From: Pseudomonadota bacterium
GTDB taxonomy: Bacteria > Pseudomonadota > Alphaproteobacteria > Sphingomonadales > SMXR01
Length of the DNA: 58,526 nt
Direction: 5' to 3'
NCBI GenBank assembly: GCA_022574255.1
Contig: JACZSK010000008.1
Location: 1-58,526, forward strand
The stretch's first letter is position 1. Each line of letters starts with the position of its first letter. The position numbers and the translations under genes were made by a program. The notes beneath the pieces were generated by a model. The model had not been told where the DNA came from. It did no database searches and saw nothing but the letters and a program-made list of their open reading frames with translations. Shown one piece after another: positions 47,833 to 56,767 of the stretch.

Positions 47833-48247
47833 GGGTCCAGACTCACTAATCCGGTTCAATTCTGTTTGGCAAGGAAGACACGAATGCAAGGAAACAGACC
47901 ACAGACAGGGCGGGGGCCCTTTCAAGGGCTGTGTCTGCAGCAGTCGATCTTCCTTGCCCAACCCTCCCCGGCCGGTTTTTCCGGCCAAACGACGCCCGGC
48001 CGGTTCTTTTCCGGCCAAACGACGCCCGGCCGGTTCTTTTCCGGCCAAACGACGCCCGGCCGGTTCTTTTCCGGCCAAACGACGCCCGGCCGGTTCTTTT
48101 CCGGCCAAACAACGAAAGGGCGCGGCGCCTTTACGGCTGGGCATGCGTCGAAACGCCTTGAAAACCTACCAGGTTTCCTGCGACGCTCCTCCTGTTCCAG
48201 CCAAAAAGGCGTGGCGCAGAATGGATCGCATTAATGAGTCTGGACCC
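47833..48247. mobile_element. MITE-like element bounded by inverted repeats GGGTCCAGACTCACTAAT / ATTAATGAGTCTGGACCC
   Basis: 17/18-bp terminal inverted repeats (imperfectly extendable inward to ~31 bp), no transposase inside. Confidence 0.55.
47971..48120. repeat. 30-bp tandem repeat, ~5 units (CGGTTCTTTTCCGGCCAAACGACGCCCGGC), each with a GGCCGG-loop-CCGGCC hairpin
   Basis: Read directly: exact 30-bp periodicity from 48001; first unit (47971) and last unit degenerate. Confidence 0.95.
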
Positions 48248-48250
48248 TAG

Positions 48251-49171
48251 ATGATAATGGACTCACCAGACGACAAGGCCCCCGCACTGATGCGGCTGGC
48301 GGCGTGGGCCTCGCTGGCGGTGGCTGGGCTGCTGGTGCTGGTCAAGGCGGTTGCCTGGTTCCTCACCGGCTCGGTGGCGATCCTGGGCTCGCTGGTCGAC
48401 TCGGCGCTGGACGTGGCCGCCTCTCTGGTCAATTTTCTCGCCATCCGGACGGCGCTGGAGCCACCCGATGCCGAGCACCGCTTCGGCCACGGCAAGGCCG
48501 AGGCTATTGCCGGCCTGATCCAGTCGGCGGTGATCCTCGGCTCGGCGGTCTTCCTGCTGTTTCAATCCATTGCCCGCATTGCGCGCCCGGCAACCATCGA
48601 ACATCTCGACCTGGGGATCGGCGTGTCGCTTTTCGCTATCGTCCTGACGCTGGCCCTGGTGATTTTCCAGAAAAAAGTTGTGATGAAAACCGGCTCCGTC
48701 GCCATATCCGCCGATCGCCTGCATTACACCGGCGATCTGCTGCTGAATGTGGCGGTGATTGCGGCGCTGCTGATTACCAGCCTGGGCGGCGTCGGCTGGG
48801 CCGATGGCGCCTTTGGCGTGGCCATCGCCGCATACATCTCGCACACCGCATGGGGCATCGGGCGTTCGTCGGTCGATATGCTGATGGACAAGGAGTTCAC
48901 GCCAGAAGAGCGGGAAGATATTTTCAATCTTGTTCTGGGCAATCACGAGGTCAAGGGCATCCACGAACTGAGAACCCGGCGCAGCGGCCGCCATTCCTTC
49001 ATTCAGATGCATATCGAACTGGACCACGACATGTCGCTTTTCGATGCCCATTCCGTGGCCGACGAAGTAGAGGCGACGGTGGGCGAGGTCTTTCCCAACG
49101 CCGAGATTTTGATCCACACCGATCCGCTGGGCCTGGAAGAGCCACACCATATGACCGATCAACTGGACTAA
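48251..49171 (+). CDS. Cation diffusion facilitator (FieF-like) transporter
   Basis: GSVAILGSLVDSALDVAASLVNFLAIRTALEPPDAEHRFGHGKAEAIAGLIQS, C-term RHSFIQMHIELD. Confidence 0.95.
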   Translation: MIMDSPDDKAPALMRLAAWASLAVAGLLVLVKAVAWFLTGSVAILGSLVDSALDVAASLVNFLAIRTALEPPDAEHRFGHGKAEAIAGLIQSAVILGSAVFLLFQSIARIARPATIEHLDLGIGVSLFAIVLTLALVIFQKKVVMKTGSVAISADRLHYTGDLLLNVAVIAALLITSLGGVGWADGAFGVAIAAYISHTAWGIGRSSVDMLMDKEFTPEEREDIFNLVLGNHEVKGIHELRTRRSGRHSFIQMHIELDHDMSLFDAHSVADEVEATVGEVFPNAEILIHTDPLGLEEPHHMTDQLD

Positions 49172-49203
49172 GCCGTCACCTGGAAGAAGGAGATGTCTCG
49201 CCC

Positions 49204-50007
49204 ATGAAACTTGATATCTATCAGCTGGATTCATTTACCCATAAGCCCTTCGCCGGTAATCCCGCCGCCGTATGCCCGCTGGACGACTGGCTGGAGGACG
49301 CGGTGCTGCAGGCCATCGCGCTGGAGAATAATCTCTCCGAGACCGCATTCATTGTGCCGGGCGGCGCGGGTGATGATTTCGATTATCACTTGAGGTGGTT
49401 CACCCCGGCGGTGGAGGTCGAGTTTTGCGGCCATGCCACGCTGGCGGCGGGGAAGGTGGTGCTGGACCACCTGAGACCCGAGTTGGACAAGGTGCGCTTC
49501 ACGGCACGCGTCGGGCCGCTGGCGGTGTCGCGGGACGGGGACCGGTATCTCATGGATTTCCCGCGCCAGGATTCGCAGGTGGTCGATGCGCCTGCCGGAC
49601 TGGCCGAGGCACTGGGTGCGACGCCGGACGAAGTGCTGGAGGGCGGCGAAGGCAATTACCTGTGCATATTCGCCGACGCCGATGCGGTGCGTGCGCTGGC
49701 CCCTGATTTCGGCGCTCTCAAGGCGCTCGGATATTACGGCTTTATCGCCACCGCCCCGGGGGATGAGGGTGATTGCGATGTGGTCTCGCGCTATTTCGTG
49801 CCCGCCTATGGCATTGACGAAGACCCGGTAACCGGCTCGATCCATTGCATGCTGGCGCCCTATTGGGGAACGCGACTGGGTAAATCCGATCTCCACGCCC
49901 GCCAGATATCAGCGCGTGGCGGCGATCTGTGGCTGACGCTTCAGGACCAGCGCGTGCTCATCACCGGCGATTGCGTTGAAGTGATGCGGGGTACGCTGCG
50001 CTTTTGA
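49204..50007 (+). CDS. PhzF family isomerase/epimerase
   Basis: YQLDSFTHKPFAGNPAAVCPLDDWL, NNLSETAFIV, EVEFCGHATLAA, DEDPVTGSIHC. Confidence 0.96.
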   Translation: MKLDIYQLDSFTHKPFAGNPAAVCPLDDWLEDAVLQAIALENNLSETAFIVPGGAGDDFDYHLRWFTPAVEVEFCGHATLAAGKVVLDHLRPELDKVRFTARVGPLAVSRDGDRYLMDFPRQDSQVVDAPAGLAEALGATPDEVLEGGEGNYLCIFADADAVRALAPDFGALKALGYYGFIATAPGDEGDCDVVSRYFVPAYGIDEDPVTGSIHCMLAPYWGTRLGKSDLHARQISARGGDLWLTLQDQRVLITGDCVEVMRGTLRF

Positions 50008-50013
50008 CGGCAC

Positions 50014-50050
50014 GGCAAAACAAAGGGCGGACCCGGTCAAGGCCCGCCCT
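50014..50050 (-). terminator. Intrinsic terminator for the pepF-like gene
   Basis: Minus strand AGGGCGGgCC...GGtCCGCCCTTTGTTTTG. Confidence 0.65.
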
Positions 50051-50066
50051 CCTGAATCTGCTGCGG

Positions 50067-51962
50067 TTACTTCCGGGCGGCGCGGCTGCGCTTCTCCAGG
50101 ATCACCTCAATCTCGTCCATAATGCCGTTCATGCGACCGATCAGGGCTTCGTATGGTGCCTTGGTCGCCAGGTCGATGCCGGCTTCCTTCAGCAACTCAT
50201 AGGGATATTCCGACCCGCCCGCTTTCAGCACATTCAGATAGCTTTCCGCGGCGCCCTCTTCGCCGCCCAGGATGCGCTCGGCGAACTGAACGCCGCCTGA
50301 GATAGACGTCGCGTACTGGTAGACGTAAAAATTACGATAGAAATGCGGAATATAGGCCCATTCGATGGCATACAGCGGGTCAATCTCCATCACCCCCTCG
50401 TCGGCGCCGTGATAGCGGCGCAGCAGGTCGAGATACATCTCGCTCATCCGCTCGCCCGAAAGCGCCTGGCCATTCTCCACCGCCTCGTGAATCTTCAGCT
50501 CAAACTCGGCGAACATGGTCTGGCGATAGAATGTGCCGCGAATGCTCTCCAGTTCCATCCCCAGCAGATAAAGCCGCTCGTCGTCGTTGGTCGCCTTGGC
50601 CATCAGGTCTTCGTTGAGGAACACTTCGGTGGTGGTTGAGGCCAGCTCGGCGGTAAAAGTGGAATACCCCGAATTTTCGCGCGTCTGTGCCCTGCCGGCC
50701 AGCATGGAATGGACGCCGTGGCCCCATTCATGGGCGAAGGTCGAGACGCTCTCATAGTCACTGTTGAAATTCAGCAGCAGATAGGGATGCACCTCGTAGA
50801 CGCCCCACTGGTAGGCCCCCGGCCGCTTGCCGGTCTGGGGAAAGACATGCATCCAGTTTTCCGCGAAGCCGATTTCCAGCATGTCGATATATTCCTGGCC
50901 CAGGGGTTTCGCCGCCGCCAGGGTCAGCGTCTTGGCGTCGTCCAGCGTATAGGTCTTGTCCAGTTGCACCAGCGCCGGGTAGATGTCGTAATAATGCAGG
51001 TCGTCGAGGCCCAGCACCCGCTGGCGGATTTTCAGATAACGGTGAAAGGTGGGCAGGCCCTGGTTGACCGCCTCGATCAGCGTGTAATAGACCGCCTTCG
51101 GGATATTGCTGCCGGACATTGAGGATTCCAGCGCGTTGGAATATTTCCGCGCCTTGGCGTCGAAAATATGGGTCTTCACCTGGGTGTCCAGCGTCTGCCC
51201 CATGGTGTTTTCGTATTCCGCCCACTTGCCCCAGAAGGCATCAAACACGGCCTTGCGGTCGGCGCGGTTGGGTTCCGCCCGATAACGGGTATAGGCGGCC
51301 TGGTTCAGGGTTACTTCCTCGCCGGTCGAGAGCGTGATGGTTGGCCATTTGATGTCCGAGCTGGCAAGGATTCCGTAAATCCGGCCCGGCCCGCCGCGTA
51401 TTTCGCTGGCCAGCGCCATCACCTCTTCGGCCTCGTTGCCCAGTGTATGAGGCCCCTGGCGCAGGATATCGCGCAGGCCGAAGGCATGCTTGGCCAACCC
51501 CGGCTCCTCGGCGATAAAGGCCTCGATCTTTTCAGCGCCGACGCTCAGGATTTCGGGCGGGAAATAGCTGGTCGCCTGGCTGTACCGGGCAAACAGCGAG
51601 CCACCAAGGCTGCGCCGTTCCTGGTTTCCCGAAACGCGCAAATCCTCGTCCGATTTCAGCCCGGCATAAACGAACAAGCGCCCGACTTTAGCCCCGACGT
51701 CGCCACTGGCGTCCAGCGCCTCAAGTAACGTGGCTGCGCTTTCTCCCAGTCGCCCCTTGTAGCCCTCCAGCACGGGCAGCATGGCCAGCAGCGCCTCGCG
51801 GTCCGCCGCCCAGGCCTCCGGCGTTTCGTACATGTCGGTCAGGTCCCATGCGACGACCTCTTTCTCGGCGCTCTGTTCGGCATATGCGGGGGCAATTGCC
51901 AAGCTCAGCGCGACCGCCGCCGTCATGGTGGCAAGGCGGATTCTTCCGGTGGTAATTTTCAT
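50067..51962 (-). CDS. pepF: Oligoendopeptidase F (M3B) with N-terminal signal peptide
   Basis: STFAHEWGHGVHSMLAGRAQ (HExxH), SGYSTFTAELASTTTEVFLNEDL. Confidence 0.95.
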   Translation of the reverse strand: MKITTGRIRLATMTAAVALSLAIAPAYAEQSAEKEVVAWDLTDMYETPEAWAADREALLAMLPVLEGYKGRLGESAATLLEALDASGDVGAKVGRLFVYAGLKSDEDLRVSGNQERRSLGGSLFARYSQATSYFPPEILSVGAEKIEAFIAEEPGLAKHAFGLRDILRQGPHTLGNEAEEVMALASEIRGGPGRIYGILASSDIKWPTITLSTGEEVTLNQAAYTRYRAEPNRADRKAVFDAFWGKWAEYENTMGQTLDTQVKTHIFDAKARKYSNALESSMSGSNIPKAVYYTLIEAVNQGLPTFHRYLKIRQRVLGLDDLHYYDIYPALVQLDKTYTLDDAKTLTLAAAKPLGQEYIDMLEIGFAENWMHVFPQTGKRPGAYQWGVYEVHPYLLLNFNSDYESVSTFAHEWGHGVHSMLAGRAQTRENSGYSTFTAELASTTTEVFLNEDLMAKATNDDERLYLLGMELESIRGTFYRQTMFAEFELKIHEAVENGQALSGERMSEMYLDLLRRYHGADEGVMEIDPLYAIEWAYIPHFYRNFYVYQYATSISGGVQFAERILGGEEGAAESYLNVLKAGGSEYPYELLKEAGIDLATKAPYEALIGRMNGIMDEIEVILEKRSRAARK

Positions 51963-52102
51963 AACGTGATTTTCTCCTGTCGAACCAATGTTTGCGCCGG
52001 TTGGCCCGGTGTCGGCAAAAGCTGTTCCGCATTTAGCAAAAAAGCCGCTCTCGCGCCAGCCCCCAGCGATGGACGGGGGGTGAGGTGCGGTGAGGCGATC
52101 AG

Positions 52103-52957
52103 TTATTCGCTTAAATAATCGAGGCCGATGTCGACCGCCGGGGCCGACTGGGTGATGCGCCCGACCGAGATGTAATTCACGCCGGTCTCGGCGATGGCGC
52201 GGATGGTCTCAAGGGTCACGCCGCCCGAGGCCTCAAGTTTCACTTTTCCGCCGACCAGTTGCACAGCGTTCCGCAGGTCTTCCAGGCTCATATTGTCCAG
52301 CAACAGCCGGTCAGCGCCCGCCTGCAGCGCGTCTTGAACTTGATCAAGCGTATCGCACTCGATCTCAACGGCCAGGTCGCTGGCCGCTTTTGCCGCCGCG
52401 ATTGCCTCCACTACGCCACTCCCTGCCAAGCCTTTGGCCACGGCGATATGGTTGTCCTTGATCAGGATGGCGTCATACAGCCCCATGCGGTGGTTCTGGG
52501 CGCCGCCCATGCGCGTGGCGTATTTCTCCAACTGGCGCAAGAGCGGCGTGGTCTTGCGGGTGTCCAGCAGCGTCGCATCAGTTCCCGCAATGGCCTCCAC
52601 ATATTGCCGGGTCAGCGTCGCGATGCCCGACAAATGCTGGACAATATTCAGCGCCGCCCGCTCGCCCGACAATAAAGCCCGGGCGTTTCCCGCCACGCGC
52701 ATCATCACATCGCCTGCGGCAATTTCCGCGCCGTCCTCCACCGGCATTTCGGTCTGCGCATCACGGTCGAGGCGTTTGAATATGCTGGCCGCTATGGGCA
52801 GTCCTGCGACCGTCAGGTCTTGCCGCGCGGTCATCGCGGCTTTCAGGCTGGCGCCCTCGGGGATCACCGCCGCGCTGGTTATGTCTCCCAAACCAATATC
52901 CTCGGCCAGGATCGCATCAAGGAAGGTCTCAAGGGCTTCGGGAGGGAGGGGAGACAT
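52103..52957 (-). CDS. nadC: Nicotinate-nucleotide pyrophosphorylase (carboxylating)
   Basis: LDTRKTTPLLRQLEKYATRMGGAQNHRMGLYDAILIKDNHI. Confidence 0.97.
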   Translation of the reverse strand: MSPLPPEALETFLDAILAEDIGLGDITSAAVIPEGASLKAAMTARQDLTVAGLPIAASIFKRLDRDAQTEMPVEDGAEIAAGDVMMRVAGNARALLSGERAALNIVQHLSGIATLTRQYVEAIAGTDATLLDTRKTTPLLRQLEKYATRMGGAQNHRMGLYDAILIKDNHIAVAKGLAGSGVVEAIAAAKAASDLAVEIECDTLDQVQDALQAGADRLLLDNMSLEDLRNAVQLVGGKVKLEASGGVTLETIRAIAETGVNYISVGRITQSAPAVDIGLDYLSE

Positions 52958-52971
52958 CAGGTCCGGCAGGC

Positions 52972-54021
52972 TCAGGCGGGAATGCGCGACAGGTCGCCCG
53001 CACCCGCACCCGGAACCGGGGCAGGGGCCGCCTTCGGTGACATTTCCAGCATGCGTTCCAGGGGCCTCAAGGCGGCCACCCGCAACGCGTCGCTCACCTC
53101 AACACGGGGTTCCATGTCGCGCAGCGCCAGATAAATCTTTTCCATGTTGTTCAGCGCCATGAAGGGGCACATGTTGCAATTGCAGTTGCCGTCGGCCCCG
53201 GGTGCGCCGATGAAGGTTTTCTCCGGCGCGTCAATCTGCATCTGGTGGATGATATTGGGCTCCGTGGCGACAATAATGGTGCTGGCCGGGGCCTCGCGGC
53301 TGAACTTCAGGATCGACGAGGTCGAGCCGATATGGTCGGCGTGGTCGAGAATATGCTCCGGACATTCGGGGTGGGCGGCCACCGGGGCGTCCGGGTGTTC
53401 CGCCTTCAACTTGATCAGCTCGCGCTCTGAAAACTGCTCGTGGACGATGCAGGTGCCCTCCCACAACAGCATGTCGCGCCCCGTTTTGCGCACCAGATAG
53501 GCGCCCAGATATTTGTCCGGGGCAAAGAGGATCGGCTGGTCGGCGGGGATCTGGTTGATGATTGCCTCGGCGTTCGACGAGGTGACAATGATATCGGATT
53601 CCGCTTTCACCGCCGCCGAGCAATTAATATAAGTCAGCGCGATATGGTCGGCGTGGGCGCGGCGAAAGGCGCGAAACTCGTCGGGCGGGCAGGAGGTCTC
53701 GAGGCTGCAGCCGGCTTTCATGTCGGGCACCAGCACCGTCTTGCCGGGGCTGAGAATTTTTGCCACTTCGGCCATGAAATGAACGCCGCAGAATACAATC
53801 ACATCGGCGTCGGTGGCCGCCGCCTTTCGCGAGAGATCAAGCGAGTCACCAACAAAATCGGCGATATCCTGGATTGCGCCCTCCTGGTAGTAGTGGGCCA
53901 GGATCACGGCGTTGCGCGTTCTCCGCAGGCGTTCGATCTCCGCCTCCAGGTCCAGCGTCGGGTCGATAGCCGCGACGCGGGTCGCAAGCTCGGGGTCGTG
54001 TAAATCTAGCTGCATGGACAT
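52972..54021 (-). CDS. nadA: Quinolinate synthase
   Basis: [60 protein letters not shown]. Confidence 0.97.
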   Translation of the reverse strand: MSMQLDLHDPELATRVAAIDPTLDLEAEIERLRRTRNAVILAHYYQEGAIQDIADFVGDSLDLSRKAAATDADVIVFCGVHFMAEVAKILSPGKTVLVPDMKAGCSLETSCPPDEFRAFRRAHADHIALTYINCSAAVKAESDIIVTSSNAEAIINQIPADQPILFAPDKYLGAYLVRKTGRDMLLWEGTCIVHEQFSERELIKLKAEHPDAPVAAHPECPEHILDHADHIGSTSSILKFSREAPASTIIVATEPNIIHQMQIDAPEKTFIGAPGADGNCNCNMCPFMALNNMEKIYLALRDMEPRVEVSDALRVAALRPLERMLEMSPKAAPAPVPGAGAGDLSRIPA

Positions 54022-54093
54022 GGCTTATCCTTTACCTGATCGATTATCGACCGGGTAGGTCTAATATAGGGCTCTCGCGGGCCATTTCCAGAG

Positions 54094-54996
54094 TCAGGCG
54101 GGCTGGTAAAGAGCATCCAGCCCGGCGTCGCCATTGGCCACCACCAGTCCCTGATCGACCAGATGGATCAAATGCGCCAGCGTTGAGCGCGCCGCCGCCG
54201 GGTGCAACTCCGTGGCCACATCGGTGTAGACGCGGGCGACGATGGGCTCAACCGCCTCCATGCCCGCCCGCACGGCGGCGAGAATCTTTGCCTCGCGGGC
54301 CTGGCGGTGGGCGATCAACGCCGCGATGAAGGCCTCGGGATCGTCGATGACCGGTCCATGGCAGGGGATGAGGCGCTTCTCATCGCGCGCCTTAACCTTG
54401 TCCAGGCTGGCCATATACTGCGCCATGTCGCCATCGGGTGGCGAAATAATGGTCGTCGACCAGCCCATGATATGGTCGCCGGTGAAAAGCGCCTGCTCCT
54501 CGCGGAGCGCAAAACAAAGATGGTTTGAAGTATGGCCGGGCGTATGCACCGCCTCGAGTGTCCAGCCGTCGCCCTCCACCAGTTCACCGTCGGCCAGGCG
54601 GATATCGGGGGCGAAGTCCATGTCGGCGCCGGCTTCCACCTGTTCGCCCGCCAACCCCGCCTCGCGGCCCGCACCATGGGGCCCAAAGGCCAGCACCGGC
54701 GCGCCGGTCTGTGCTGCCAATATGCTGGCCAGCGGCGAATGATCCAGATGGGTGTGGGTGACCAGAATATGGCTGACTGTCCTGCCCTCCAGCGCTGCGG
54801 TCAGGGCGGCCAGATGGTCGTCCCGCGCCGGGCCGGGGTCAATCACCGCCACGCTATCGGCCCCGACGATATAGCTGCCGGTGCCCCAGGCGGTAAAAGG
54901 CCCGGCGTTGGGCGCAACGACCCGCTGTATCAGCGGCGACACAGCCTGTGCGCTGCCTGTATTTGGCTCGAAATCAATCAGGTAGGGAATATCCAT
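54094..54996 (-). CDS. MBL-fold metallohydrolase (LACTB2-like)
   Basis: SHILVTHTHLDHSPLASILAAQTGAPVLAFGPH, VHTPGHTSNHLCF, LFTGDHIMGW. Confidence 0.93.
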   Translation of the reverse strand: MDIPYLIDFEPNTGSAQAVSPLIQRVVAPNAGPFTAWGTGSYIVGADSVAVIDPGPARDDHLAALTAALEGRTVSHILVTHTHLDHSPLASILAAQTGAPVLAFGPHGAGREAGLAGEQVEAGADMDFAPDIRLADGELVEGDGWTLEAVHTPGHTSNHLCFALREEQALFTGDHIMGWSTTIISPPDGDMAQYMASLDKVKARDEKRLIPCHGPVIDDPEAFIAALIAHRQAREAKILAAVRAGMEAVEPIVARVYTDVATELHPAAARSTLAHLIHLVDQGLVVANGDAGLDALYQPA

Positions 54997-55032
54997 CGGC
55001 CCATTCAGGCATGCCGTGGCGGTCGTGGCAAG

Positions 55033-55117
55033 GGGCCAAAAAAAGGGCAAAAAAGGGACAGGCCCCCCAAAAAAAAGAGACAGGCCCCCAATAAAAAAAG
55101 GGACAGGCCAGAGACCC
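55033..55117 (-). repeat. A-tract plus GGGACAGGCC short repeats (3 imperfect copies) upstream of the MBL gene
   Basis: AAAAAAGGGACAGGCCCCCC AAAAAAAAGAGACAGGCCCCC AATAAAAAAAGGGACAGGCC. Confidence 0.7.
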
Positions 55118-55167
55118 GTCCCTTTCTCGCATCGCGTCGCCGATAAAGGCGACACAGAGGAATTCCG

Positions 55168-55458
55168 TTAAACGTCTTCGGCGCCACCCTTGCCGCGGGG
55201 GTGGTTCAAACCGAAGTCCGCATAGATTACGTTGTTGCCCTCGCCCTCGCCCACGGCCGGGCCCTCCAGCAGGCCCTCGTCGATCAGGCGCCGGATGGAA
55301 CGATCCTTGACCGCGCGCCAATAACGGGTCTGGTCGAAATCGCCGCCACGGAAGGCCCTGCGTAATTCTTCGTTGGCCAGGTCCGGGGCTCCCGGACCAA
55401 CCGCGGAGAGAAGAAATTCGGTGGCAATTTCGATCTGATTTTCAGTACCGGCAGACAT
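55168..55458 (-). CDS. Small hypothetical protein
   Basis: MSAGTENQIEIATEFLLSAVGPGAPDLANEELRRAFRGGDFDQTRYWRAVKDRSIRRLIDEGLLEG... Confidence 0.6.
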   Translation of the reverse strand: MSAGTENQIEIATEFLLSAVGPGAPDLANEELRRAFRGGDFDQTRYWRAVKDRSIRRLIDEGLLEGPAVGEGEGNNVIYADFGLNHPRGKGGAEDV

Positions 55459-55692
55459 TATTTTTTCCCATATTTCCCAACATGCATTTTCGACCCGCTG
55501 TAAAGAGAGCAAGACCCGGGCCAAACAGGTGATTTTGGAAAAAACTGAGAAATATCAGCAGGTTATACCAAAACGAGGTTTGCCGCGGGCAAGCGAAAAC
55601 GTCCCAGACTGGGTGAATTGTATCAATTTGAAACGGCTGATCCGGGCTGGAGCGTCCCGGAACGGGATGGTGAAAATTGTATGCTTTTTGTT

Positions 55693-56514
55693 CTATTCTG
55701 GCGCCGAAAAGCCCCGCCTCAGGAAAACCTCCTGCGCTTCGGGACTGGCCAGATAGAGAAAAAACTTCGCGGCGGTCTTGCTGGCCGGTGGCTGGCCAAC
55801 CAGGACCGCCAGATACTGGATCCGGCCATCGGATCCGGCGGGTCCGGCGGGAATTTCAGCAATGATTGTCACGCGGTCCGAGCCTGCCGCGTCGCTGGCG
55901 AAAAGGATGCCCAGGCCGACCAGGCCTCGTTCCACCTGCAGCAGCGCCGCCCGGGCATTGGCCGCCGGCGCGAGGCGTGGGCCGACAGTCTCCCATAACC
56001 CCAGCGCCTTCAGGCTGCTACGCGCATACATGCCCAGCGGCACGCTGCCCGGATCGCCGGTGGCAATTCTGCCGGTATCTTGCGCCAGCAGCAGGGTGCG
56101 GATATTGGCGGTGCTATGCGCCGATGCGGCGGGCCGGGCGAGCACCAGGCTGTTCCCGGCGATCGCCTGTACGTCCGCCATGTCGATGCGCTGGCGCTCT
56201 GCCAGCCGCTCCAGCCACAGGGGATGGGCGGTGATAAACAGGTCCGCCGGGGCGCCATATTCTATCTGGCGGGCCAGCGCCGCCGACGAAGCGAAGGCGA
56301 AACGCAGTTTTATGCCGTTGCGCTCCTCGTAAAGCCTGGCGATCTGCTGCAGCGGCGGGGCCAGGCTGGAGGCGGCAAAAACCAGGATTTCATCGTTACC
56401 GGTTTTGCCGGGCGCCGCCGCCGCAGAATTGGCAGGCACCATAACCGTCAAGGCGACCATGAGGATCGCCGCCAGCATATGTCTGTACGCTTGCATCAGG
56501 GAACTATGCTTCAT
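55693..56514 (-). CDS. modA: Molybdate ABC transporter substrate-binding protein
   Basis: ILVFAASSLAPPLQQIARLYEERNGIKLRFAFASSAALARQIEYGAPADLFITAHPLWLERL. Confidence 0.93.
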   Translation of the reverse strand: MKHSSLMQAYRHMLAAILMVALTVMVPANSAAAAPGKTGNDEILVFAASSLAPPLQQIARLYEERNGIKLRFAFASSAALARQIEYGAPADLFITAHPLWLERLAERQRIDMADVQAIAGNSLVLARPAASAHSTANIRTLLLAQDTGRIATGDPGSVPLGMYARSSLKALGLWETVGPRLAPAANARAALLQVERGLVGLGILFASDAAGSDRVTIIAEIPAGPAGSDGRIQYLAVLVGQPPASKTAAKFFLYLASPEAQEVFLRRGFSAPE

Positions 56515-56767
56515 CCCTGGTTTCATAGTGCATTTTGCGACGGATTGCCGGGAATTTGAGACAAGCCGCCAGACTGCGCCAGGGCGCTGATGTAGAATGG
56601 CGGAAGCAGAACGCAATCCGCCGGGCGCGCCAGCATCCTGTAATGCTATATTCGTGGCGACCGGCAAACGTATCCGCGCGCTGCCCATGGGAGACCAACT
56701 GACCCGTGCTTGACGTTATTCGCCCGTAGGGTGGTGCGGAACGAGAGCCGGGAGACAAGAAAAGGAT

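Noticed and set aside
47971-48120. 30-bp repeats resembling a CRISPR array
   Set aside because: Units are directly abutting with no unique spacers, and no cas genes are present; it is a tandem repeat.
47587-48144. 185-aa minus-strand ORF with AGKEPAGRRL repeats (and plus-strand equivalents)
   Set aside because: Open frames occur in several frames because the repeat length is a multiple of 3; it overlaps pdxH antisense and has no coding signature.
54997-55155. N-terminal extension of the MBL ORF (MSPLSATRCEKGTGLWPVPFFIGGLSLFFGG...)
   Set aside because: Composed of the A-tract/GGGACAGGCC repeat; the conserved protein starts at MDIPYLIDFEP (54996).
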